Position numbers and translations under genes: made by a program
The notes under the pieces: generated by a model
Database searches by the model: none
What the model saw: only the letters and a program-made list of their open reading frames with translations
What the model was told of the DNA's origin: nothing
In this document: piece by piece, positions 1 to 5,227 of the stretch
Numbering within the stretch: position 1 is the first letter of the stretch
Layout: each line of letters starts with the position of its first letter
NCBI GenBank assembly: GCA_009691555.1
Contig: SICB01000022.1
Location: forward strand, 1-7,997
Source of the DNA: Patescibacteria group bacterium
Lineage (GTDB): Bacteria; Patescibacteriota; Saccharimonadia; CAILAD01; BJGX01
DNA: 7,997 bases
Direction of reading: 5' to 3'

Positions 1-528
1 TATCCAATTAGTATTTTTGTCGGAGGGTATTGGGTCTATTTTGCTTGACTGATTCGACAATAACCCAAACAAAGGATTTCCGCTAACGAAATGCAAATAT
101 TTAGCATGATCATCCGGATTTACCCCGTCCCCGGCATAAAATATGGCGTAGCCAGCTGCGGCACTTAAGGCAGGAGCAAAGAAATAATCATCACAATCGC
201 TCACCTTCAACGGACCGGCCCCGGCGCAGCTGCCGTCAATAGAATTTGCAATCTTCTCCTCCCACGCTGCTGGGTCAAACGACTCGAAAGCGCCCCCTAT
301 TATAGGTATTTCTGAGGGGCCAATGATTGCCGCATCTATAAGGGTCTGGATCCCACCTAACGCACCTCCCAGCCAAGTATTATACTTGCATTCAATCTTT
401 CCCTGATTTTCCCACAAACATATACCGTCAGTTTTATAGGCGTATGCCCTGTTCGACCCGTTTACAAGAAAAAACCCAAAAACAAGGGCCAAGATGAAGA
501 TTGAAGACAGGGTTATTTTTTTTAACAT
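1..528 (-). CDS. Secreted cysteine-containing protein, 5' part, runs off left edge
   Basis: The reading frame starts at ATG 528-526 and stays open for 176 codons to the window edge, so the C-terminus is missing. The N-terminus is a clear Sec signal peptide: Lys-Lys at 3-4, a hydrophobic core at about 7-22, then a likely signal peptidase I site after AYA at residues 28-30. The predicted mature part has four cysteines (C37, C47, C101, C112), enough for two disulfides, and a Gly/Ala/Ile-rich stretch at about 52-70 that could be a membrane or amphipathic segment. There is no lipobox, so it is not a lipoprotein. I do not recognise the family. It is divergent from the pilin genes, separated by 96 bases, and both sides have recognisable promoters, which suggests it is a surface partner of the pilin block. 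That role is inference. The coding call is well supported; the function is unknown. Confidence 0.8.
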   Translation of the reverse strand, partial: MLKKITLSSIFILALVFGFFLVNGSNRAYAYKTDGICLWENQGKIECKYNTWLGGALGGIQTLIDAAIIGPSEIPIIGGAFESFDPAAWEEKIANSIDGSCAGAGPLKVSDCDDYFFAPALSAAAGYAIFYAGDGVNPDDHAKYLHFVSGNPLFGLLSNQSSKIDPIPSDKNTNWI

Positions 529-546
529 AAGCTTTATATGTATATT

Positions 547-575
547 AGTATAGTGCCGAAACGCAAAAATCTCAA
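547..575 (-). promoter_or_regulatory. Promoter of the secreted-protein gene
   Basis: On the minus strand TTGAGA (575-570) is followed after exactly 17 bases by TATACT (552-547), a good match to a housekeeping sigma factor promoter. Transcription should start near 540, giving a leader of only about 12 bases before ATG 528. That leader has no Shine-Dalgarno-like sequence. Confidence 0.6.
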
Positions 576-609
576 ATTATTAAAAATAATAATAACGAAC
601 AATAGATTA

Positions 610-618
610 TGGTAGAAT
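610..618 (+). promoter_or_regulatory. Extended -10 promoter of first pilin gene, apparently leaderless
   Basis: TGGTAGAAT is an extended -10 element (TG, one base, TAGAAT) ending six bases before the ATG at 625. Transcription starts about 6-7 bases after a -10, which places the first base of the RNA at or next to the start codon. There is no good -35 (TAATAA at the expected place) and no Shine-Dalgarno site, both consistent with an extended -10 and a leaderless mRNA. Confidence 0.5.
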
Positions 619-624
619 AAAAAC

Positions 625-1293
625 ATGAAATTTAAAAGTATTTTATTTATTTCAGCGTTATTAATTGCCTTGGCGGCGGTTCTTTTGCCCTTGCCCACCA
701 AGGCCCTTAAATGCGGAATTATTCCGCAGTCGGTCTGTGATGCTGCTATAGGCACCTCAAATAGCCCAAACGACTCAAACTTGACATCAACTAGCGCGGC
801 TAAGCCACTAATTGATTTTATTGCGAATATTATGGTCGGACTGTTTGGCTCGATAATTGTACTTATAATAATCGCCTCGGGCGTTCAGATAGCCGCCTCC
901 GGTGGCAACGAAGAGGCTGTCAAAAAAGGCAAAGAGAATATCTTTAAGGCCGTCACGGGATTGGTACTTTTGATTTCGTTCCGAGCAATTATCGAGATCA
1001 TCAACAGCCTCTTTATTGGCGTCGATACCGGTACATTGTTTGATTCATCTGGCAACCTAGCAGCCTCCGGCGTGCCCCTTATTATCAAAAATGCCATCGG
1101 CATAGCCTCGTTCTTTGCTGGAGTGGTGTCGGTAGTATTTATTATTATCGGTGGCATACAATACACCACCTCGGGTGGTGGCGAGGGCCTCAAGAAAGCC
1201 AAAAAAACCATCACCTATGCTGTGGCCGGGCTGGTGATATCGCTCTCAGCTTATGGTATATTAGTATTTATACAAACTCAGCTGCAAAAATAA
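625..1293 (+). CDS. Tandem two-unit VirB2/TrbC-like pilin protein
   Basis: Small membrane protein (222 aa) of the type IV secretion pilin type (VirB2/TrbC-like; T4SS_pilin family in CPR). A signal-like hydrophobic N-terminus (about 5-24) is followed by a short extracytoplasmic segment with C30 and C38. Two copies of the pilin unit follow. Unit 1 (about 61-130) and unit 2 (about 150-220) each have a long hydrophobic helix, a glycine-rich polar loop and a second hydrophobic helix. The loops are ASGGNEEAVKKGKEN at 91-105 and TSGGGEGLKKAKKT at 182-195. The other three pilins here have a single unit, so this is an internal duplication or fusion. It may be a minor subunit such as a base or tip component, which is inference. 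Its stop overlaps the next start by one base (TAATG). The lipobox is absent (Lys before C30). Confidence 0.8.
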   Translation: MKFKSILFISALLIALAAVLLPLPTKALKCGIIPQSVCDAAIGTSNSPNDSNLTSTSAAKPLIDFIANIMVGLFGSIIVLIIIASGVQIAASGGNEEAVKKGKENIFKAVTGLVLLISFRAIIEIINSLFIGVDTGTLFDSSGNLAASGVPLIIKNAIGIASFFAGVVSVVFIIIGGIQYTTSGGGEGLKKAKKTITYAVAGLVISLSAYGILVFIQTQLQK

Positions 1294-1634
1294 TGAAAAA
1301 ACTTACCACCACATTGTCATTAATAGCGCTAGCCCTAATGCCGGCTCGAGCTTTGGCTGTTAATGTCATCAGTAACGATTCTATACCAAATGCTGTTGCC
1401 GACGGCCCAACCGTTTCGGAGCTGATAGTAAATGTCGTGAGTATCCTCTCGTTTGTGGCGGGCGCAGCAAGTGTAATTGCAATTATTGTTGGTGGTATTA
1501 TGTACTCCGTATCGGGTGGCAACGAATCGCGCACCAAAACCGCCAAAGACGCCATACTGTACGCCGTAATCGGCTTGGTAATATCGCTATCGGCCTTCGC
1601 CATAGCAAACTTCGTGATTACTGGTCTAGGCTAG
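1293..1634 (+). CDS. VirB2/TrbC-like pilin, single unit
   Basis: A 113-aa protein with a signal peptide (Lys-Lys at 2-3, hydrophobic core about 8-17, likely cleavage after ALA at 20-22), leaving a mature chain of about 91 residues. The mature part has a hydrophobic helix at about 46-70, a polar loop SGGNESRTKTAKDA at 74-87 and a second helix at about 88-109, the usual two-helix hairpin of VirB2/TrbC pilins. The ATG shares its A with the last base of the upstream TAA, so translation is probably coupled to the tandem-unit gene and no separate Shine-Dalgarno site is evident. Positions 1541-1579 are identical to part of the fourth pilin gene (2402-2440). The family is clear from layout and loop; whether it is assembled into a pilus or sits in a membrane complex cannot be told. 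Confidence 0.85.
   Translation: MKKLTTTLSLIALALMPARALAVNVISNDSIPNAVADGPTVSELIVNVVSILSFVAGAASVIAIIVGGIMYSVSGGNESRTKTAKDAILYAVIGLVISLSAFAIANFVITGLG
1541..1579 (+). repeat. 39-base segment shared by pilin genes 2 and 4 (copy 1)
   Basis: These 39 bases are identical to 2402-2440. They encode the end of the polar loop and the start of the second helix (AKDAILYAVIGLV). Exact identity over 39 bases, including every third codon position, is more than protein constraint would need and suggests recent duplication or gene conversion. Confidence 0.85.
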
Positions 1635-1641
1635 GGGGGTT

Positions 1642-1674
1642 GCGAGTTCTCGCCGAGCGGCTTATAGGTTTTTT
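1642..1674 (+). terminator. Weak candidate terminator or attenuator between pilin genes 2 and 3
   Basis: Two small GC-rich hairpins (GCGA/TCGC with a GTTC loop at 1642-1653, and GCC/GGC within 1652-1661) lie eight bases before a run of six T (1669-1674). The stems are short and the spacing to the T-run is poor, so at best this is partial termination. It would separate the first two pilin genes from the promoter that starts at 1676. Confidence 0.25.
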
Positions 1675-1675
1675 C

Positions 1676-1704
1676 TTGCATAAGGATTATTAAAAATGTA
1701 TAAT
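1676..1704 (+). promoter_or_regulatory. Strong promoter of the third pilin gene
   Basis: TTGCAT (1676-1681), a 17-base spacer, then the consensus TATAAT (1699-1704). Transcription should start near 1711, giving a leader of about 20 bases that carries a good ribosome binding site. This is among the best consensus promoters in the window and lies inside the pilin block. Confidence 0.75.
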
Positions 1705-1718
1705 CAAAGATAAATATT

Positions 1719-1725
1719 AAAGGAG
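1719..1725 (+). promoter_or_regulatory. Shine-Dalgarno site of the third pilin gene
   Basis: AAAGGAG ends six bases before ATG 1732, an ideal placement. The other pilin genes lack such a site, so this gene is probably translated most efficiently of the four. Confidence 0.8.
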
Positions 1726-1731
1726 ACAACA

Positions 1732-2100
1732 ATGATTTCAATTAGTACGATCAAAAAATCAATTTACGGTGCTACTACTGCTATGACATTTATTGGGGTT
1801 AAGGCCTTGGCCGAATCAGGTACAGATGTTGCTAATAATGCTGTAAATTCGATCACCCCACCTGGCACCAACACCGACCTAACTGCCCAAATACAACTTA
1901 TTATTAACCTTCTAATAGGTTTGATTGCCGTATCTGCAGTGATAATGCTAATCATCGGCGGATTTAGATATGTTTTTAGTCAGGGCGAAGAAAAAGCCAC
2001 CAAAGGCGCCAAAGATACCATCCTCTACGCGATTATTGGTATTGTGGTTTCGATTTTGGCATTTGCGATTGTCAACTTTGTAATTGCCGGCCTTTCTTAG
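1732..2100 (+). CDS. VirB2/TrbC-like pilin, candidate major subunit
   Basis: A 122-aa protein with an N-terminal signal segment (Lys-Lys at 8-9, hydrophobic to about 26, likely cleavage after ALA at 25-27). A polar Asn/Thr/Pro-rich stretch at about 28-50 follows, then a hydrophobic helix at about 52-78, the loop FSQGEEKATKGAKD at 82-95 and a second helix at about 96-120. The loop is identical in the fourth pilin, and 29 bases of DNA are shared exactly (1987-2015 with 2382-2410). It has no cysteines. It is the only pilin here with both a near-consensus promoter and a strong Shine-Dalgarno site, so I infer it is the most abundant subunit. The fourth pilin starts 11 bases downstream and is probably co-transcribed. 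Confidence 0.85.
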   Translation: MISISTIKKSIYGATTAMTFIGVKALAESGTDVANNAVNSITPPGTNTDLTAQIQLIINLLIGLIAVSAVIMLIIGGFRYVFSQGEEKATKGAKDTILYAIIGIVVSILAFAIVNFVIAGLS

Positions 2101-2111
2101 TAAGCAAAACA

Positions 2112-2492
2112 ATGCTCCAGACAGCGCAAAAACTCATTAAACCCAAGCTATACTTGCTGATTGGGTTTTTGCTATTTCAGGTGCCGCGTGCACAAGCAGC
2201 AGTCTGTAATCTAGACAGCACCACAGCCGGTGCCGACTGCGCCGGCACCGATATTAAGGCCAACCTAACGGGCTCTGGCGGCATACTGACCAATGTTGTA
2301 AATATTCTTATAGCCGCCGCTGCCATAGCCTCTGTGATAATGATAGTCATTGGTGGATTCAGGTATATTTTTAGCCAAGGTGAAGAAAAAGCCACCAAAG
2401 GCGCCAAAGACGCCATACTGTACGCCGTAATCGGCTTGGTGGTTTCGATTTTGGCCTTCGCGATAGTCAATTTTGTGCTTGGCAGGCTATAA
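2112..2492 (+). CDS. VirB2/TrbC-like pilin with cysteine pair
   Basis: A 126-aa protein with signal peptide (basic start, hydrophobic about 13-22, likely cleavage after AQA at 27-29). The mature N-terminus holds C32 and C43, possibly a disulfide. The pilin hairpin follows: helix at about 58-82, loop FSQGEEKATKGAKD at 87-100, helix at about 101-124. It is the closest relative of the third pilin at protein level, but at DNA level it is mosaic: 2382-2410 and 2439-2455 match the third pilin exactly, while 2402-2440 match the second pilin exactly. It begins 11 bases after the third pilin stop, has no clear Shine-Dalgarno site, and is followed by a terminator hairpin, so it ends the block. Confidence 0.85.
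   Translation: MLQTAQKLIKPKLYLLIGFLLFQVPRAQAAVCNLDSTTAGADCAGTDIKANLTGSGGILTNVVNILIAAAAIASVIMIVIGGFRYIFSQGEEKATKGAKDAILYAVIGLVVSILAFAIVNFVLGRL
2402..2440 (+). repeat. 39-base segment shared by pilin genes 2 and 4 (copy 2)
   Basis: Identical to 1541-1579. It is bounded by sequence that instead matches the third pilin exactly (2382-2410 and 2439-2455), giving a three-part mosaic. Confidence 0.85.
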
Positions 2493-2509
2493 GCTACGCT
2501 CTTTATTAA

Positions 2510-2543
2510 CCAAAAGCCGCACTTTCTATAGGTGCGGTTTTGG
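2510..2543 (+). terminator. Terminator hairpin closing the pilin block
   Basis: Arms CCAAAAGCCGCAC (2510-2522) and GTGCGGTTTTGG (2532-2543) pair over 12 bp with a single bulged G and a 9-base loop. The A-tract and T-tract lie within the stem, so the structure could act in either direction. It starts 18 bases after the last pilin stop and ends just before the promoter of the next gene. Confidence 0.6.
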
Positions 2544-2552
2544 CTGTTGTAC

Positions 2553-2560
2553 TATAAAAT
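2553..2560 (+). promoter_or_regulatory. -10 element of the solute-binding protein gene, near-leaderless
   Basis: TATAAAAT lies 7 bases before ATG 2568. No convincing -35 is present, because the expected place is occupied by the terminator stem. The predicted RNA start falls within about one to three bases of the ATG, and no Shine-Dalgarno site precedes it. Confidence 0.4.
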
Positions 2561-2567
2561 AGAAGCT

Positions 2568-3908
2568 ATGCACGAATACAAAGATAACTTTTTGACTCTG
2601 CTGGCAACTGTAGCAATCGTTGTGTTGATGGGGGCACTCGGTTTTGTGCTCGGTAGCTTTGTGCTCTCCCCCAAGCCCGCTTCGGAGTCGAAGCTCAGCT
2701 ACAAGCCCAAGGCCAGCTACCCCAATGGCCCAATTAAGCTAACCTACTGGCGTACCGTCGATGGCAGTGAAGTTTTTAAGCCCATTTTAGAGCGCTGGAA
2801 TGCCATACACCCCAGCGTAACGATTGAGATTATTAATATTCCGCTGGCGGAGTACGATAAGCGCCTTGCTGATGCACTCGGCGCCGGTAAAATGCCAGAT
2901 ATGTTTATGTTGCGCTCCGACTGGCTGCCACGCTATAAAGCCAGCATTAAGCCGTCGCCTCAGGCTATCTTTACGGTCGATGATTACAAAAAAACCTTTG
3001 CAAATGTTCTCGCCAAAGACCTAACTGGCAATAATGAGGTGCTGGCGGTTAGCTACGGCTTACCAACTCTTGGCTTGTTTTATAATACCGATAAGTTTGC
3101 CTCGGCCGGCATTACTGCCCCACCCTCCGACTGGCCGGCACTGCTCGATGCCAACTCCAAGCTAGCCCTAAAAGCTAGTAACGGCCTTATAAGGTCTGGC
3201 ATCGCGCTCGGAACCGAAAAGATATCTAATGCACCGAGCATTATGGCTCTTCTGATGATGCAAAATGGCGCAGTTATGACGGACACTCCGCCTACCAAAG
3301 CTACCTTCGAGCTGCCAGCTGCGTCGGGCTACCCCAGCTCCCCAAGGGCATTAGACTTTTATACTAGTTTTGCAAAGCCTGGCAAATCTAATTACTCCTG
3401 GAACGACGGTTTTGGCGATAGTACCCAGGCCTTTGCCTTAGGCCAGACCGCAATGATTATTGACTACCCGTACCGCTATCTTCAGATAACCAAGCAGGCT
3501 CCAAATTTGAAATTTAAGATGGCCAAGGTACCGCAGGTCAATGGCGATTACCCCGTTAATTATTCGGAGTACTGGGCCGAGGCTGTTTCTAAGACCTCTG
3601 GCTACTCAGACATCGCCTGGGACTTTTATAATTTTATGACCAGCTATGAAATAATGAACCTCTACTCGGTACCGACCATGAAGCCAGCCAGCCGACTGGA
3701 TCTGGCCAAGGCTCAGAGCCAGGACAGTATTATTGGGCCCTTTGCCGAGCAAGTCGCTAGCGCCCAGGGGTACTACAAGGGCAACGGTGCCGCGACAGAC
3801 GCGGCCTTTATAGCTATGATTAGCACTGCGCTTTCGGGTTTTGACTCAGCGATTGCTGTCAGGATTGCATCAGAACGGGTTACTGAGTCGATTGCTGGAT
3901 CTCGGTAG
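2568..3908 (+). CDS. Membrane-anchored extracellular solute-binding protein, family 1
   Basis: A 446-aa protein resembling the family 1 (sugar-type) substrate-binding proteins of ABC importers. After a short polar N-terminus there is one strong membrane helix (about 8-33), then a Ser/Pro/Lys-rich linker and the binding domain from about residue 56. The domain shows typical features: a first beta strand (KLTYWRT, 57-63), WNAIHPSVTIEI at 77-88, and KMPDMFML at 108-115. No lipobox cysteine follows the helix, so the anchor is an uncleaved helix and not a lipid. I chose ATG 2568 over an in-frame GTG at 2532 because the -10 element and terminator stem lie between them. No permease or ATPase gene is next to it, so its transporter, if any, is encoded elsewhere. 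The ligand cannot be told; a carbohydrate is only the family default. Confidence 0.8.
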   Translation: MHEYKDNFLTLLATVAIVVLMGALGFVLGSFVLSPKPASESKLSYKPKASYPNGPIKLTYWRTVDGSEVFKPILERWNAIHPSVTIEIINIPLAEYDKRLADALGAGKMPDMFMLRSDWLPRYKASIKPSPQAIFTVDDYKKTFANVLAKDLTGNNEVLAVSYGLPTLGLFYNTDKFASAGITAPPSDWPALLDANSKLALKASNGLIRSGIALGTEKISNAPSIMALLMMQNGAVMTDTPPTKATFELPAASGYPSSPRALDFYTSFAKPGKSNYSWNDGFGDSTQAFALGQTAMIIDYPYRYLQITKQAPNLKFKMAKVPQVNGDYPVNYSEYWAEAVSKTSGYSDIAWDFYNFMTSYEIMNLYSVPTMKPASRLDLAKAQSQDSIIGPFAEQVASAQGYYKGNGAATDAAFIAMISTALSGFDSAIAVRIASERVTESIAGSR

Positions 3909-3966
3909 GGTATAAGCCAGACCGAGCTGAGCTAGAGTTGCCCACTTCGTGAGATATTTAGATTAT

Positions 3967-3978
3967 TTAAGCAAGTAT
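3967..3978. repeat. 12-base inverted repeat, copy in the hsp20 3' region
   Basis: TTAAGCAAGTAT, the exact reverse complement of 4438-4449. It begins nine bases after the hsp20 stop codon, in the 79-base convergent gap between the solute-binding protein gene and hsp20. The same gap has a 6-bp inverted repeat CTCGGT/ACCGAG (3901-3926) across the upstream gene's stop, without a T-run. I see no clear intrinsic terminator. Confidence 0.7.
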
Positions 3979-3987
3979 TAGTGGCCG

Positions 3988-4422
3988 CTATACAGCTGGC
4001 TTAACTTTGATTTTCTTAATACGGTCTTCTTGTACGACCTTTGGTATCTGGATTGTGAGAACGCCGTCTTTGAGGCTGGCTTCGGCTTTTTCGGCTACTG
4101 TCGAGGTGGGCAGAATTACAGACCGGCTAAACGAACCCCAGAAACACTCCTGTACGTAGTAGTTGTCTTTTTCGACGGCAAATTCGTCTTTGCGGTCGCC
4201 ACGAATTGTTACTACGTCTTCCGAAATCGCAACATCGATATCTTCAGGCTTAACTCCTGCGATTGGGGCTTTAACGATAATCATGTCTTTGGTCTGATAA
4301 ACATCGACCGCTAGCTGGCCTTCGAATTCTTCTTCGTTCATCCATTCTTCAGATTGCGGCTGCTCTTCGTCCAAAAATTCGTCTTCTAGAATCTCTTCGT
4401 CTACTTCGTTTTTTCTTGCCAT
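3988..4422 (-). CDS. hsp20: Hsp20 small heat-shock protein (alpha-crystallin family)
   Basis: A 144-aa ATP-independent holdase chaperone that should bind unfolding proteins in the cytoplasm. The alpha-crystallin domain spans about 36-130. Its hallmark near the end is clear (ASLKDGVLTIQIPK, 115-128, fitting the A-x3-nGvL pattern), and a C-terminal I-x-V motif at 138-140 (IKV) would link dimers into oligomers. The N-terminal arm of about 34 residues is unusually acidic: 16 of the first 34 residues are Asp or Glu, where many family members have a hydrophobic arm. The start is supported by AAGGAG nine bases upstream. It has its own consensus promoter, diverges from comF and converges with the solute-binding protein gene, so it is monocistronic. 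No CIRCE element is visible. Confidence 0.93.
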   Translation of the reverse strand: MARKNEVDEEILEDEFLDEEQPQSEEWMNEEEFEGQLAVDVYQTKDMIIVKAPIAGVKPEDIDVAISEDVVTIRGDRKDEFAVEKDNYYVQECFWGSFSRSVILPTSTVAEKAEASLKDGVLTIQIPKVVQEDRIKKIKVKPAV

Positions 4423-4431
4423 AAAATCAAA

Positions 4432-4437
4432 CTCCTT
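4432..4437 (-). promoter_or_regulatory. Shine-Dalgarno site of hsp20
   Basis: On the minus strand AAGGAG is nine bases upstream of ATG 4422. It directly follows the 12-base element at 4449-4438, so any pairing of that element would abut the ribosome binding site. Confidence 0.75.
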
Positions 4438-4449
4438 ATACTTGCTTAA
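4438..4449. repeat. 12-base inverted repeat, copy in the hsp20 5' leader
   Basis: ATACTTGCTTAA on the plus strand, the exact reverse complement of 3967-3978. In the hsp20 mRNA this copy lies in the roughly 38-base leader, immediately 5' of the Shine-Dalgarno site, and the other copy lies just after the stop codon. The two ends of the transcript could therefore pair over 12 bp. Confidence 0.7.
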
Positions 4450-4466
4450 GTAACCTATTTGTCATT

Positions 4467-4495
4467 ATTATAATCAGGTAAGCAACCGATTGCAA
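4467..4495 (-). promoter_or_regulatory. Promoter of hsp20
   Basis: On the minus strand TTGCAA (4495-4490), a 17-base spacer and TATAAT (4472-4467) form a near-consensus housekeeping promoter, with the RNA start expected near 4460. An imperfect inverted repeat GTAACCT/AGGTAAG (4450-4456 and 4476-4482) surrounds the -10 and could be an operator. It matches neither CIRCE nor HAIR. Confidence 0.7.
4469..4474 (+). promoter_or_regulatory. -10 element of comF, overlapping the hsp20 -10
   Basis: TATAAT on the plus strand lies inside the 8-bp palindrome ATTATAAT (4467-4474), which also supplies the hsp20 -10 on the other strand. The -35 at 17 bases is weak (TTAAGT, 4446-4451). The RNA start would be near 4481, giving a leader of about 19 bases with no clear Shine-Dalgarno site. 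Confidence 0.45.
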
Positions 4496-4499
4496 GCAT

Positions 4500-5153
4500 A
4501 TGCTAGAACAACTGCTAAATATCATAGCTCCCGATGAATGCCTAGTTTGTGGTAAGGAGGGAGTTTGTGTCTGCCAAAAATGTTCCGGCAGCTCCCTGTT
4601 GGTCAAAAAGCCAGCCTGTGTGATGTGTAATAGGCTCAACACCACCGGCAAAACCTGCCCTAATTGCTACGCCAAATCTAGACTAAGTGGTGCAAGTGTG
4701 GCTTATCGGTACGAGGGAACTGCCAAGGATTTGATATTTGCCATGAAGTACCAAAACCACCGCGGAGCAATGCGCTATTTGGCCGCGCGTCTGCCGGATC
4801 CAAAATACCAAGCTGCCGCGGTTGTGAGTTTTGTTCCTAGCGACGGTCGGTCTCGCCGCCAAAGGGGCTACGACCAAGCCGAGCTCTTGGCTCGACGCTA
4901 TGCCAAAGCCAATGGTATGGAATTTGTGGCTCTTTTGGCGCGCGTACGGCATACCAAGCAAGTTGGTCAGTCCCGAAGCAATCGGCTCAAAAACATTCAA
5001 GGCAACTTTATTTGCCATAAGTCCGTTATCGGAAAAACCGTAATCTTGGTTGACGATGTTATAACAACCGGTGCAACTGTGGGCGAGTGTGCCAAGGTCT
5101 TAAAGCTAGCTGGCGCCAAGCGTGTTTGGGCAGTTGCTGTCGCCAAGGGTTGA
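4500..5153 (+). CDS. comF: ComF family phosphoribosyltransferase-like protein
   Basis: A 217-aa protein of normal length for ComF. An N-terminal double zinc-ribbon is intact, with CxxC pairs at C14/C17, C25/C28, C40/C43 and C53/C56. The phosphoribosyltransferase-like domain follows, with the typical ComF segment RRQRGYDQAELLAR at about 119-132 and the PRPP-binding loop VILVDDVITTGAT at 181-193. In naturally competent bacteria ComF acts in the cytoplasm and is needed for transformation; its precise reaction is not settled. The helicase partner ComFA is not next to it. ATG 4500 is the only start that keeps the first zinc ribbon whole with a short leader. The gene is monocistronic, diverges from hsp20 and ends 74 bases from the convergent fatty-acid methyltransferase gene. 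Confidence 0.93.
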   Translation: MLEQLLNIIAPDECLVCGKEGVCVCQKCSGSSLLVKKPACVMCNRLNTTGKTCPNCYAKSRLSGASVAYRYEGTAKDLIFAMKYQNHRGAMRYLAARLPDPKYQAAAVVSFVPSDGRSRRQRGYDQAELLARRYAKANGMEFVALLARVRHTKQVGQSRSNRLKNIQGNFICHKSVIGKTVILVDDVITTGATVGECAKVLKLAGAKRVWAVAVAKG

Positions 5154-5165
5154 TACGCTGGCAGC

Positions 5166-5223
5166 AGCTAAATAAACGAGGGTCCGGGCTTATATTGTGG
5201 CATCAAGCAGTATATTATTAGCT
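5166..5223. terminator. Weak inverted repeat between convergent genes
   Basis: AGCTAAATAA (5166-5175) and TTATTAGCT (5215-5223) pair with one bulge around a loop of about 39 bases, in the gap between comF and the convergent methyltransferase gene. It has no GC-rich core or T-run. I list it only as a possible bidirectional stop. Confidence 0.2.
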
Positions 5224-5227
5224 ACTT

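Noticed and set aside
709..714. Lipobox cysteine (C30) in the first pilin
   Set aside because: The residue before the cysteine is lysine, which does not fit the lipoprotein signal peptidase motif.
534..755. Minus-strand open frame of 73 codons over the pilin promoter
   Set aside because: It overlaps the signal peptide of the first pilin and both divergent promoters, and has no support of its own.
2532..2567. Upstream GTG start for the solute-binding protein
   Set aside because: It would add 12 residues encoded by the terminator stem and the -10 element. ATG 2568 gives a normal N-terminal membrane anchor.
4030..4314. Plus-strand open frame of 94 codons
   Set aside because: It is fully antisense to the alpha-crystallin domain of hsp20, whose motifs are unambiguous.
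3967..4449. Mobile element bounded by the 12-base inverted repeats
   Set aside because: The enclosed gene is a chaperone, there is no transposase, and I see no target-site duplication outside the repeats.
4423..4499. CIRCE or HAIR heat-shock operator upstream of hsp20
   Set aside because: Neither TTAGCACTC-N9-GAGTGCTAA nor CTTGAGT-N7-ACTCAAG is present. Only a weaker unrelated inverted repeat is seen.
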